Shown here piece by piece: positions 24,046-36,372 of a stretch of 64,000 nt of DNA. Position 1 is the stretch's first letter, and the number at the start of each line of letters is the position of its first letter. Source of the stretch: Plectrocnemia conspersa (lineage: Eukaryota; Arthropoda; Insecta; Trichoptera; Polycentropodidae); assembly GCA_009617715.1 (NCBI GenBank), contig VTFK01000010.1, forward strand, positions 1,426,001-1,490,000. Reading direction: 5' to 3'. A program made the position numbers and the translations under genes. Under the pieces are notes generated by a model. The model searched no databases. It was not told the origin of the DNA and was given only the letters and a program-made list of their open reading frames with translations.

Positions 24046-27000
24046 ATTATATATTTACGAAAAATAAAAGTTTGATTAATTGTTATTATACTATTAGTAT
24101 TTTATATATACTATTACTTTTGATGCAAAGTAAATTTTTGAAACCTTACATTCATTCAAACACAATTACAATAACCACACACATGAAACGATGATGCGGT
24201 GAGACCCACCGTCGTCTCGACACGTGCTGTTTACCTGACATGGCTAATTTGTGCAAACATATCGAATTCTATGCTAATACAACACAACATACAGTAACTT
24301 TGGTTCAATTGGCGATAAATAGCTGAAAGCCTAGTCTTCTCTAATTCTCCGATTAATTAAAATTAACAAGGTATATCAATTTCGATCGAGGGATAAGGAG
24401 CATAATCGCGCAGGAATACACATATAATGTAACGGCGTCATTACTTGAAGGTATCCAGCCATACAAGTAATAATCAAAGACGCGCCGGGACTCGTAATGA
24501 TGTTCAACCCTTTGAGACAATTTCAACGGGAGAAAAAAGTTACTGGATGAAAAGACGGCATTCAATGGAATAACGAAGCAGCGCGTATCTTTTCGAAGAC
24601 TTAGCCTCTCTGTGACGACTAAATATACATTTAAAAAAGCGAACAAGAAAAAAATGTGAAAGTACGTCATATATATACGCATATACAAGTTATAATATAT
24701 AAACGTAAAAAAAGTTACGACTTAGATGTGGAAAAAGTTTGATTCTGTATAATCACGTTAAACCTGTAATGTAGCGTTCGGCGACGAAGTATTTTATGCG
24801 AAAAGAAAATATATAATTCGAAAATCTTTAGTTGAAAAAGGCAAACTTTTACACATATTATATGTATTTATATATGATGAAAACCTTTTAGATTATAATA
24901 AAATTAAAGAAATGATTTATAGAATAAAGACTTTGTGATCATTTTCGACTTAAGCTACAATATTTTCTGTGTTACCACGTAAAGTCATCCGTTGCTTTTT
25001 GTATATTTTATTTACTTTAATACCTTTTAGGTTCATTGAATGGCTCTAGTTTAAGAACGTTCATTGTAAATTTATCATATGCAAAATATTACTACCACCA
25101 TACTGCAAAACAGGTTTTGTTTACTTAACATTAACTCACCTCTCATAAACAATTAATATTGTCATAAAAGTGGAAGGAAATAATAAACTAAAAATAACAA
25201 AAATTATAATCAGAGATTAATGACTATTACTTATATAACTTGCAGCACATAAATCGTGTATTTTATTCGTTATGAAAAATATGCTTTAACTACATTTTCA
25301 TTTTAATTAAATGTATAGCGAACTTATTATGTAAGGTTTACAAATATTATTATAATCTACTTTAATCTTAATTTAAAAACTTCAATACCAATATTTTAGA
25401 TTGATAAATGTCGAATTAGTTTAACACGTATACAGGTATAAAGTATAACATCTCTGTAATTTATGTATAACAATAGGAACATCTTTGTTTTTTCAGATAT
25501 GACATAAATTTATAGGTCAACTTCGGATGGTATTGTTAATAACTTCCTATTGTGACACTTCTATAACGATTAATGTCAATCTTCGGCCTCCAAAATAACT
25601 AATAATTAAAAAAGAGGTTAGTAAATGAAAGATGCTTTTTGATTTTGTGCCTCATAATTTTATTTCACAATATTTCATTAAACATTAAATTATCTTTCAA
25701 AACAGCGATTATAAATCTAGTATTCAATGTGTTATATTGACACTTAATATATTAGATTTTTAATGAATTAAATTTAGATATTATTAATTGAATAGTGTAA
25801 CTTATTAAGCTTATTTTATGTTTATAGATAATTTGGATCTTTCAATAAACATTTATTACATAGACAATCGTCCAAAATTTTTATATATAAGACAAGATTT
25901 GTTTTTTTCGTTGGATATATTATACATGCATACATATATGGTGCAAGTCCCACATTTGCGACACATGCTGAATATCTCAGACCCAGCAGAAATATAGACA
26001 TTTGTCATAGACGTAGGAGCCAGTGGTTGGCAACGGGAAAACATGTAGGTGTTTTTATAGACCCCACGCACGAGAAAAATGAAAAGGGTACAATAATAAG
26101 ACCAACAGGAAAAATACGAATATGTGGAAATATTGAATATAAAAAATGTACCGTCCCAATGTCATAATACAGAATGCGGGCGTGTTATATAACTTGTTCA
26201 TTTAAAATAGTCGGTAGGAAAAAAATCCAGGATGTGTTTCTTTTTTTTTAGAGAAAAGTAAATCAATTATGGGATAAATTATTAACGGTTGGTAATATCT
26301 GGTATATATTCGATTTGTCAGTGCAATCTTTGTCGAGACAAGTTTGTAATCCGATTACGATGACCAAAAGCGTATGGAAACTTAAGATCTATTTTCATAT
26401 AGTACATAATGCAATTACTTGCAAAGTTGTGCACAACATCGTACAAGGAATACATTTAAAATAATTGCTATCATTACGCATATACAATTTTCGGGATGTT
26501 CAAATGTAAAATTATATAAATCGAAAATTATGGCAAACAAACTTTTTAGGTAATATTATTTAAGTGAAAATTACTTCAGTAATCTCCGAGTTAAAGCGAT
26601 TGTTTATACAATCAATTGTCTTTAAAAGTTACTTAAAAACACATTTAAAGTTATAAATATTATTGTTCAATTACGGCAAACGGTAATATTATAATATGAC
26701 GTAAGTTTTCTGCCTTAAATAGTATAAGTGGTGGAATATTATATTACGTAAATGGCACAATAGTATTTTTGTATCCGCATATTTAAAGCTAAACAATACA
26801 TACTATGTATATATCGCATTACTTCCAGCAGATGTTTTTAATAATAATTTAGATAAAATGTAAAATCTAAGTTTTTGTATAAATTGCGATAATAAAAGTT
26901 CGTTGAAACATTTTCTACATCAAAATACTCGTGGTAAATTAAATCCGTAATAATATTATTCAATACTATATTGCAATGTAATTTTGAAATATCAGTGATA

Positions 27001-28049
27001 TACATTAACCAAAAGTTTTTGATATATTTATGGTAATTTTTTTAACAAAAATCACAAGAAATATATTTTATTACATATTTATCAACATTAATTCAACAAT
27101 TATAAAACATATTTTTTCAGTTTTAAAGAGAATACTAAAAGAAAACTAACCTAACGGATTAACGAAGAAAGAATTCAAAGCATTTCAATCAAACCGCAAG
27201 AGAACAAACAACTTACATTGCTTGTTCCATAGGACAGTGGGCATATCTGGGTTAATGCCCTGTTGTTAATTGAACCAACATTGACACAAAACGTAAGAAA
27301 CTTTTCTACGGCCGAAAATTTCCTAGCAAAAAAACAAAGACGGCTGATTACATTTTATATGGTATGTACTTTTAAAAAAGTAAGTTTAAGTATAATGTGT
27401 TCTATACATATTAATATAATTTAAATTGCCAATACTGAATAAAATAATTTAAGTACCCAAATATTGAAAAAAAACGAAGATCTGCGCTCCCGAATAATGT
27501 GCTCCGTAAACCGTATTCCCAATAGTGTGTTTTATCGCTGTTTATTAGTTGTTTTTTAATATTTATTATTTTAATGAAATTTTGTAGTTGAATTAAGTGC
27601 CTGTTTTGTTTTTAAAATGGCTTAAATATTGTCTACTTAAGCGAAATTTACACATTAAACTAATGTATTATCAATTAAGCAATTATATGTATATAGAAAT
27701 TCTGGCTTTATTAAGAATACATCAATATTTTTATCCTTATTATATATAATCTTATCCGTATTTTTCAGAAATACCCTTTATTTTATAATCGAAGCGATAT
27801 TTATATTTAAATTAAGGTTAAAAATATTTGACGATATCGATACACTTATAGTGAATTTTAAGAAAAGTGGTCACATATTAAAGCAAGGCGTATTTTTTAT
27901 TAAATACATAACTAATTATTTTTTGCATACATATATCTTCGCTTTCACGTCCTCTACATCTTCCCAGTTATTATTCATACTATTACTAACAATTATAATA
28001 ATATTAGCTTAGCTTTACATTTATTTAATTATAACTTTTTAAACAATAA
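24046..28049. other. AT-rich intergenic DNA, nothing recognised
   Basis: About 4 kb with no supported gene. A 111-codon minus frame at 24353-24688 and a 71-codon minus frame at 25856-26071 show no recognisable domain. The segment at 24190-24560 is slightly G+C-richer. Confidence 0.5.
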
Positions 28050-28051
28050 TT

Positions 28052-28097
<46 letters not shown>
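28050..28097. repeat. (TA)n microsatellite
   Basis: About 40 bp of uninterrupted TA dinucleotides. Confidence 0.95.
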
Positions 28098-28101
<4 letters not shown>

Positions 28102-28431
28102 CTTGTACAATTGCAATATAATTTGTATATAACACAAACAATAAAATAGAGTCAAGTTTCGTTATGTAAAGAATTCTAATTCTATAATATCAAAAATTTA
28201 AAAAACTGTGATTCTTAAGAAGAAACGTTGAAAACTTTAGAAAACTTTTACCGATTTACACTTAAGGTAACGATAATAAATACATAAACTATTTATGTGA
28301 TCCCACAGACTCACCAATTTCCCTAAAGGTCACATTAAAGATCAAAAGTTACGCTAATTAAGTATTTTTTTTTGTTTGAAAAAAAAATCGCGTACCATTT
28401 GACGTTTGAAAAATCTTGGGAATTTCTTGCA

Positions 28432-28960
28432 TTATCGAATTTTGTCAAGAGCACGACCGGCAGCTGGGGGGGGAGGGGTTTGGGCGAGAGCAGCTGGTGC
28501 AGGGCGCCGGCGCCCGCCCCCCGGCAGAGGGGGCCCTCCGACGTCCCTCGCAACCCCTTCAACGATCCGCCGCCGGCGCCGCAGCCAGTGGCTCCGCGAC
28601 CTCCGACGGGGCACCGCGCGCCCTTCGAAGCCTCCACGGGGACCCGAACTTGTTTACACGATAACGAAACCGAACAACACGACGCGACCCGCGGAAAACT
28701 TTTCACTTTGACAACCTCGATTAAATTTAAAACAAACTTTTGAAACAAACTATTGGACCTCTAAAAAATAAACAAAATAAAATAAAATATCAAAACCGAC
28801 ATTAAAAAAGCGTCCGGAGGTGCGAATTTCCGGCGCTCGTTAAGCTGACGCTGTCGCTGGATAAAGTTAAAGTAATCAACTAACCTGGTGTCGGGTTAAC
28901 GAGACGAAAAATAAACTCGCCTCTAATGATGAAAAATGCGACGTCGCGGATTAGAGATAA
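28432..28960 (+). promoter_or_regulatory. CpG-rich upstream region of the LRR gene
   Basis: The most G+C- and CpG-rich block in the window, ending shortly before the LRR gene start. Open frames on both strands (60-137 codons) are low in complexity (Pro, Arg, Ala, Gly) and overlap each other, so I take them as by-products of composition. A run at 28466-28484 (eight G, A, four G, TTT, three G) could form a G-quadruplex. The likely role is promoter and 5' untranslated sequence of the gene at 29034. No TATA box or initiator could be fixed. Confidence 0.5.
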
Positions 28961-29033
28961 CCGGATCCGGTCTACCTTAACCCAGAGATGATTGTCGTTA
29001 ATCAAATATGCAGGTAGGAGCCAAAGAATCAAT

Positions 29034-31634
29034 ATGGCGTCTTTGACTTATTGCTTATACGCGGTCATCATCTTGGGACTGTGCTCCGCCACCACCCAAC
29101 CGCCGCGCAATCAATGTCCGACGCCCTGTCAGTGCCAAAACGAGACCATCACCTGCATAGGGTGTCCCAAAAGTTACATAACCGTCACCAAGACCACCCA
29201 GCACCTCTACATCCAGCAATGCAGAGACATACAATACTTGTTAAGACTGCACCAACGCGACGACGATTCGAAACTCTCCCTGTCAAGATTGGAAATCAAG
29301 GACAGTTTCATCAGACAACCGGAGAGCTTCATCTGCAACGACTACGACACGTTGACGTTGATCTTGCGGAACAATTCGATAAATAAAGTGAGCGCTTGTG
29401 ATAAACATACCAACTTGACGTTTCTCGACTTATCGCTGAATCAAATCGAGCGTGTCGACACCAGGACGTTTGTAAATATGGACGAGTTGCAATTCATAGA
29501 TTTAAGTGAAAACTCAATCTCCGAAATGACGAATCAGTGTTTCGAAGGACTTGATAAACTACTGCATCTTGATCTGTCTTCAAACAATTTGACTTATGTG
29601 AGTGATGTCGTGTTTTTGCCACTGGCTTCGCTTCAAAAGCTGAACTTGAGCTCTAACAAATTGGAGTTGATTTCGGAGAGGTCATTCAGCTCGCTGCTGC
29701 TTTTGCAGCAGTTGGACATTTCTTATAACAGACTGACGAGCGTCGCGCCCGGCGCTCTGCAATTTTTATCTAATCTTGCAAAACTGCTTATGACTGACAA
29801 TCCTCAGCTGAGACCCGACGCTCAGATTTTCGTCGGGACGGGAACGAGGTTGCAACAAGTAGACGCTTCGCGAACAGGATTGTCGCAAGTTCCGGAAGCA
29901 TTGACTCATTCGGTCCGGTATCTGACTCTAGCTGGAAATCGCATAGCTTTCGTGCGATGCGGAGATTTAGATAGTTATCCGCTACTTCATATGTTGGATT
30001 TCACTGATAACGTTATTTTCGACATTGAAGACGACGCACTCGGCAGATTAGAGATGCTGTCGCAGCTGCACCTGAACGTAAACAAGTTAACGACGGTACC
30101 AAAAATGTTACCAGATAAGCTGCAATATTTATCTATGGACAGTAATAGAATCAGAAACTTGACCATAAGCGATTTTATAACCCTGACTAATCTAAAAATG
30201 CTTTTGTTATCGAACAACAACATTTCATTCATACAAGAGAATACGTTTTTACAGTTGGTGTCGTTGGAAGTTTTGGATCTGTCCAATAATCCTTTGAAAG
30301 CTTTAACGCCGAACACGTTCAGCGGTCCCGCTTCACTCAAGGATTTAAGAATCGCTTTCGTTAATATTTCACCGCCGGCCAAAGACATATCGTTTCCCGT
30401 TCCGTCGCCCGAGGGAATAGAGAATCTATATTTGGAATTTAGTCCGGGGTTAACGAGGCAGTTGATGGCGGACACGGCTGCGTTGGCCGCTATGACGAGA
30501 CTGCAGCACTTGGACATTCGGTATGCGAACGTTACTAATTTAAGATCAGATCTTTTGCATTTCTTACCCGGGTTGAAAGTGTTGCGGCTCGAAGGCAATA
30601 GATTAGACTGCGTGGATTTGGAATGGCTCGGCGAATGGATGAGGGAGAACCCGAACAATAATTACGAACAAGTTAAGTGTTTCTCGTCGAAAAGTTTCGA
30701 GGGAAAGTTAGTAAAGGATTTGGAGCAGCCAGTCGATTCGCATCCTACTCTAAGTTATCTTCCTGGAAACGTATCGAACACGATCGACGTTTCGATCGAA
30801 CCGGCCGAAAAGGTTTACAAATATAATCATACAAAATCGACCGCTAAGGCTAAAATGAAAGCGCTGTTGAATAAATATGCAGTCAAAAAAGCAGAACGAA
30901 ACGACAGTAAGGCCGTCGATCGCATAAGCGTTACTGAAACAATTTTCCGCGAAGCGAAAACTGCTATTTCAAGCGTTACTCCGTCGAGCTCGAATAAAAA
31001 CCAAACGACGACAAAGCGACCGGCGGAATACTCGCCGAAGAAAATAGACGGAAGAAGTAAGCTTTTGCAGATATTTTCCGAGTGGTCACAAGAGCCGTAC
31101 AATCGACGGTACGAGGCTTCGCAAAAAAAGTATCCCACGACACAAAGTAGCGTTTCTCCCTGCAGTGGCTTAGCCGGAAATTCAAACGGAACGGAAGACA
31201 AAACGAACTGCACTACCGAGCTTCCGACAACGACGGCTTCCGAAGAGATCGATGCGAATAAATTTATGTATCGGAAAATCGGCGATGAACGTAACAATTC
31301 GAGCGTACAGGCGCTGCAACCAGTGGACGATCCCTCTTCAGTAGGCTACGAAGACATGCTAAAGAAGATCGCGAGCAATGCGAGCGTAGAAGGTAGGATG
31401 TATGCGGACGAAGAGTCGAACGTCAGTTTGGTGGTGATGCATTCGGTCGAAACCAGGATGTCCAGATTCAGCGCAGAGGCCAGCGGAGGAATAGGAGCTC
31501 TCGCGGCCCTAGGAGCCTTGGCGGCCGTAGGGGCTGCCATTGCGGCCACGTGGGCTGCACGCAGACAGCCCAGACCCAGACCTCAAGACCTCATGGAAGT
31601 ACCGACGATAGCCGCGGTCGGAGAGCTTTGGTGA
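29034..31634 (+). CDS. Extracellular LRR single-pass membrane protein
   Basis: An 866-aa, single-exon protein. I use ATG 29034 because it starts a clear signal peptide (residues 1-22, hydrophobic core YAVIILGLCSA); the open frame extends 14 codons upstream without a Met. Residues 28-44 form an N-terminal LRR cap (C-x3-C-x-C-x8-C-x2-C). About 16 LRRs of the LxxLxLSxNxI type run from about 127 to 525, with a C-terminal cap at 525-550 (NRLDCVDLEWL...C549). Residues 551-815 are a Ser/Thr/Asn-rich stalk with many N-x-S/T sites. A transmembrane helix (819-841, Ala/Gly-rich) and a basic 24-residue tail follow; there is no TIR, Ig or kinase domain. The AG at 29012-29013 could be a splice acceptor, although CAG|GTAGGA there also resembles a donor. 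Such proteins act at the cell surface in adhesion or signalling. An insect relative of windpipe-, capricious- or chaoptin-like proteins is possible, but I cannot name the orthologue. Confidence 0.93.
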   Translation: MASLTYCLYAVIILGLCSATTQPPRNQCPTPCQCQNETITCIGCPKSYITVTKTTQHLYIQQCRDIQYLLRLHQRDDDSKLSLSRLEIKDSFIRQPESFICNDYDTLTLILRNNSINKVSACDKHTNLTFLDLSLNQIERVDTRTFVNMDELQFIDLSENSISEMTNQCFEGLDKLLHLDLSSNNLTYVSDVVFLPLASLQKLNLSSNKLELISERSFSSLLLLQQLDISYNRLTSVAPGALQFLSNLAKLLMTDNPQLRPDAQIFVGTGTRLQQVDASRTGLSQVPEALTHSVRYLTLAGNRIAFVRCGDLDSYPLLHMLDFTDNVIFDIEDDALGRLEMLSQLHLNVNKLTTVPKMLPDKLQYLSMDSNRIRNLTISDFITLTNLKMLLLSNNNISFIQENTFLQLVSLEVLDLSNNPLKALTPNTFSGPASLKDLRIAFVNISPPAKDISFPVPSPEGIENLYLEFSPGLTRQLMADTAALAAMTRLQHLDIRYANVTNLRSDLLHFLPGLKVLRLEGNRLDCVDLEWLGEWMRENPNNNYEQVKCFSSKSFEGKLVKDLEQPVDSHPTLSYLPGNVSNTIDVSIEPAEKVYKYNHTKSTAKAKMKALLNKYAVKKAERNDSKAVDRISVTETIFREAKTAISSVTPSSSNKNQTTTKRPAEYSPKKIDGRSKLLQIFSEWSQEPYNRRYEASQKKYPTTQSSVSPCSGLAGNSNGTEDKTNCTTELPTTTASEEIDANKFMYRKIGDERNNSSVQALQPVDDPSSVGYEDMLKKIASNASVEGRMYADEESNVSLVVMHSVETRMSRFSAEASGGIGALAALGALAAVGAAIAATWAARRQPRPRPQDLMEVPTIAAVGELW

Positions 31635-31885
31635 CATTTAAGAACGGGGGAGCACGTGGCTGATATCGAGTACGACTCCCTCGCATAGCGGTAATGTAAG
31701 TAAAATATATATTATTCATACTGATACACACGATGCGACAGTTAATTTATCTGTCAAATCCTGCATCTCACTTAAATTATGTTTTTATTTCATTCGCGTA
31801 TCAATGCTATGTAAAAATTTACAGTGCCTTCTCGCTCGCAACCAACGAAAGCTGTATCCGCAAATTGAACTGTATCAAATTGTTA

Positions 31886-31891
31886 AATAAA
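31886..31891 (+). terminator. Poly(A) signal of the LRR gene
   Basis: AATAAA about 250 bp after the stop codon, the first canonical hexamer downstream in this orientation that I noticed. Confidence 0.55.
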
Positions 31892-31899
31892 AACACTTA

Positions 31900-32709
31900 G
31901 AAGAGAAAAAACTATAATAATAAAAAGTGGTCTATTTAAACGATAAGTGATTATTGAAAAAATGTTGTGAATATTAAACATATATATTATATATGATAAA
32001 TATGGGTTTAACGGTGATAAAAAAGCCATATATTTTTTACACGTCGAAAGGTTTTCGTAGAATTTATTATCGTATATATATATAGAATGTTATATAAATG
32101 GATGTACATAAATGACGATGTATTTTTGTTCTCGTTCGGATGAGAATCGACAATAGTGTTCAAAACTGACAATTTGAAACATGTTTCCGTAGTAAAAAAA
32201 AATATAAATAAAATAATCATTTAGCAAAAAAAACTGATATGTACCATTATAAAATAGTATCTTGTCTGTCTTCCCAATCTACTATATGCATACATACTTA
32301 TACATAATTTATCAGATTAGCGAACAACTTTAATAACTTATGTGTTTATGATTGTTTACAACACGTTAATTTAGATTGAGTTTATTTTTTAAAAGTGTAT
32401 TATATAATGATATATATTTATATAAAAATAAATGTAAAAATGCAAATTTGCCAAATAAAGTGTTAGAATATGAAATTATAATAATCTTTTTATTACATGC
32501 TACACATTCACATTTAATATCGATTCTCCATATATTATACAATGTACGATATAAACTTGACAAGCGTTCGAAACTGGGGCGTTACAGAGAAGAATATATT
32601 TCCGAGCATATAAAATTGCTGTACAATGTGGTACAAAAAACAAGATACTGTAAACTCCGATATTTATTGAACCATCAATATTATGAAAAAAGAAAAATTA
32701 TAACATTTA
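31900..32709. other. AT-rich 3' flank, nothing recognised
   Basis: No supported gene. The 112-codon plus frame at 32376-32714 is biased in composition and overlaps a minus frame. Confidence 0.5.
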
Positions 32710-33320
32710 TATGATCATTTATTCATGCCATATTTATTGCTGTACGATTATAGCTCAATATAAAAAAAGCGTACCAAAAAATATTTTTTGTGGTAATTTT
32801 TTATATATTAATGATTTTAATAACAGACTGTTTAATATATTTGATTAAAAATTAAACTGATCAACATCAAATTTATTATAAAAATATTATTTATATTTAT
32901 AATAAAATATTTTTTCTTTTTATTAAAAATACATTTTTTTTTAGACCATTATGTTTGAGTCAAAGCAGTAATATTCTTAGAATAAATTAAGCTTAACATA
33001 AGAAAATCTTTTTTGTACATTATAAAAATTATAGCATTTATTCATGCCATATTCATGGTTGTACGATTATAGCCCACTTTAAAAAAAGCATACTAAGAAG
33101 CGCAACTATTTAAAAAATATTTTTTATATATTAATGATTTTTTAATAATGGACTAAAAAATATATATTTAATTACAAATTAATTTTTTGAAAAAATGTTA
33201 TCATAATAATATTTTTTCTCAATTTTTGTTTAAGTCAAAGCAGTTATATAGTTTTATAAGAAATTGAGTTTATCATAAGAAAATCTTTTTGTACGTTAAG
33301 AGCAGAGTTTGCTCATCAAG
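32710..33320 (+). repeat. Diverged tandem duplication of about 300 bp
   Basis: Copy 1 (about 32710-33020) and copy 2 (about 33035-33300) share TTATTCATGCCATATT, GTACGATTATAGC (32742 and 33061), TTTTATATATTAATGATTTT, AGTCAAAGCAGT (32957 and 33233) and CATAAGAAAATCTTTT, in the same order. The offset falls from 319 to 276 bp, so indels separate the copies. Confidence 0.75.
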
Positions 33321-34085
33321 CAAGAATAAATCTGTACAAAAATTGTTTGCAAACAAATATTTAATTATCAGCATAGTACTAATATTTATAATTTTTATGT
33401 TTATATGATTCAATTTAAGATTATTTTTTTGTATAGTTAAAAAAATATTAATATTAAAATCTATATACTTTGTCAATTACGACAATGCAAAATATATTAT
33501 TAACTAATACTTTTACGTTTTATTAATTTAAATGTACATATTAGTTTCTAAATTTTAGAATAGTAAAACGATAAAATATCTGAATATATTCGTAAAGTTA
33601 TAAAGAATTTAAAAATATCTATCAAAATTTTCAGGGTTTAAAACGGTCAAATAAAACTTATTTTAAGAACTACCCATTGATGTAATATATGTTAAAATGA
33701 GATATTGATCCAAGAGAGAGGCATTGATGCGGGTAACGTGGTTTTCAAACTATTTTGAAGGTATGTTTTCTATAAATTGCTGTAAACATTGCAAGTTTAA
33801 ATTATATAATGTGTGATTTAATTAAAAATATTTTGTAGTTTTATTTTAATTTATAAAAAGTTCCACAAAATATCGATATTCAATGTAGAGCTAGTTATTT
33901 TCGCATTAGTATATAAAATGGTTTTTAAACTTTTATTTTTCTTATTATCATTTACTTACAAAATATGAAAAGTCGATTGTCAACTTTAACATATACAGAA
34001 AATTTGATTTGGATCATTATCAAAATGATGCACATAATCAAATGTTCTCTGTATAACATAATATAGAGATACAAATGGCACATGG
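33321..34085. other. AT-rich intergenic DNA, nothing recognised
   Basis: No supported feature. Confidence 0.5.
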
Positions 34086-34700
34086 TTCAGATATTGTTCA
34101 TCAAGACTGGCAACAACGGTTAAAAGCGTGTAACCGGTAGACAAGACAGACAATGCGACTCGCACGCTACCGGTTAATTACTGGAACGTTTCAGAGTTGA
34201 TTGCGTGTGACAAGAGGACGTCCCGAATATGTAATTAGCATCTCCCACCGGATCGAACCGGGAATTGAACCGGTAAAATATTCATCCGTGAAATCGACGC
34301 TTTCGACGCGGTAGTGGCGCAAAGTTCTCGACGCTCGAAACGAGAATATTAATTATTAATACACGTCGAAATATTAAAAGAGACTGCATTAAACAACGTA
34401 ATACGATGCGAAATTGAATCTATACATAATGAAAGCTTACACAAATGTTAATTGACGTTGGAAAAAAAAGCGATTCGAGTTACAGACTTTTCTGAATGCT
34501 AATCAGAGGGGCTTTTCGTCTATGCGAATATATTTAAATGTAATTAAACTTTTACTCTCGCTCTTTTCTCGCAAAGCGAGTCGATATTGTATAATCGCTG
34601 TTAAAATTATTAATTAACAGGCTCGAGTAAAAGTTAATTTTAACGAAGAGCTATTGTGCTGCAAAGTTTATATGGTAGTCGTGCCAATCGGGAGCTTATT
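34086..34700. other. GC-raised non-coding island 8
   Basis: CpG-bearing block rich in CCGGT and ACCGG words (about 34120-34300), then TAAT/ATTA-rich DNA. No open frame of note. Candidate regulatory element downstream of the LRR gene. Confidence 0.35.
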
Positions 34701-34952
34701 ATTATTTATGATACTAGCAACGTATGCATTGGAAATTAATTAATAAGAGAAGTTAACATGATTAATTAATAGACGTTTTCCATATTTATTTTATATTCAA
34801 TTTAAATAAATCTTTGACACGTTATAAAAAATATACATGTTTAAAAATGAGCAAAATAAAAAAATGTTCACACAGAAACACTTAATTAGAAGCTTTTGAT
34901 TTTTTATAAAAGGTTTATCAATGAATACCACTATTTAAAAAAATATTAATAT

Positions 34953-35894
34953 ATTAGGTAATCTCAAAATGAGTCATTTTTTAAATTTAAGTTTTAACAG
35001 CCAGTCTTGCTTTGGCCGTTGATACCTTAGTGCGTATTGTTTTATATCTGTGTTGGTGCATATCTGGACTACACATTTTGATTTAAGGTGGCAGAATTTT
35101 TAAGTTAACAATTTATACAAAATTACATGATTAATGAAATTCTTTAAAAAATCATACTGAGACCACTAAAAACATTTGTGAAGTGGTAGGCAATTCATTA
35201 TATATTGGCAAATGTTTTAAAAATGGTTAAAAAATTCTAACGGGTAATTACGATATATGTAAGACACCAGAAAAGATAGACGATGATGTCCTGACTGCAG
35301 AAATGGAAGCAAATTCTATTTAAGCCATCCATCAGCTGATTGAGAAATGAAACCAGTTTGATTCAATGGTCAAAAGAGACTTTAAACATATTGGGAAGGC
35401 TTGAGCTCCACACGAATTGAGCTAAGAAAGCATATTCTAATAGCTTCTGGATATTTATGTGAAAATGGTGGAACTGTGAAGGAATTATGCATTACGAAAC
35501 TCTTAATCCTGGCCAAAAAAGTACTATCTGGATCGTTGTGTACGAGGGAGTAAAAGAGCGCAGTTGTCAATAAAACTCGAATAGTTACGAAATTGACTTT
35601 CGATAACATCAAGGTTTTATCTCATCCACCTTATTTTTCAGACCTTGCTCTTTTTGACTATCACTAATATACATCGATGTAAAACTACCTAGTTAAAATA
35701 ATTAAAATACAGACGATGTAAAAAGAGTGTTATTGGAATATTTTGCATCAAAGCCTCAAACAGTTTATGCTAATGAAATTTAAAAAATTGACCGAGAAGT
35801 GGAAGGTTATATTATTAAAATACAATTTTTAAATTATTTAAATTTATTAAATGTCATTTTTTGCTTAATTAAAAAAAATGGGATAATCTTATAT
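34953..35894 (+). mobile_element. Decayed mariner transposon (Tc1/mariner superfamily)
   Basis: Broken plus-strand frames read, in the correct order, GNYDICKTPEKIDDD (family: GnyDleD.pRsGRP...dd), then APHELS (family: vPHELs), KWWNCEGIMHYETLNPG (family: vWWDwkGiiyyElLppg) and LSHPPYFSDLALFDYH (family: lpHPPYSPDLAPsDYHlF). The second catalytic block (QDNARPH) is missing. Imperfect inverted ends lie at about 34954 (TTAGGTAATCTCAAAATGAG) and about 35893 inward, next to TA. At about 0.94 kb against the usual 1.3 kb it has also lost internal sequence. Confidence 0.85.
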
Positions 35895-36372
35895 AATAGG
35901 TTTTTATTAGAAACAGAAAATGTTTCATTTATTTTGTAAAGCGGCGTGACGCGATTAAGTATTCAGAAATATACTTAAAAGTCTAGTTTTTTTATTATAA
36001 ATATTTTTTATAATATTATAAGCTCACTGAAAAATAATGTCTTTTATTATGATTGTTGTGTGTACAATCTCTAGTATTTTCCTAGTAATTTTCTATCGTA
36101 CATAAAAACATATCCTTTTAATATTTATGTAATAAATGTGGTGACTGAAATGCCTACATATTTTAGTTAATTATTAAAAGGCATTTCAATCATATAAATA
36201 AGAATATTAAAATAAATATTCAATAATAAACCTATTTAAATACTGATATATCCCGAGCCGTATATGTTATATGAACATGCTTTATAAAAAAGTTTATTTC
36301 CCTTTTCATAAGTTAAAAAATATTTAAAATTAACAGCTAGCTTAATGGATAATTTTTAATTACACTCTAGAG
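35895..36372. other. AT-rich DNA with one hairpin
   Basis: Contains the inverted pair TGACTGAAATGCCT (36142-36155) / AGGCATTTCAATCA (36179-36192), with one C-A mismatch and a 23-nt loop. No gene. Confidence 0.5.

Noticed and set aside
28335..28748. 137-, 123- and 101-codon Pro/Arg/Ala-rich frames
   Set aside because: Low-complexity products on both strands over a CpG-rich promoter-like block.
29987..30658. 223-codon minus-strand frame
   Set aside because: Antisense shadow inside the LRR coding sequence.
30827..31297. 156-codon minus-strand frame
   Set aside because: Antisense shadow of the LRR gene stalk.
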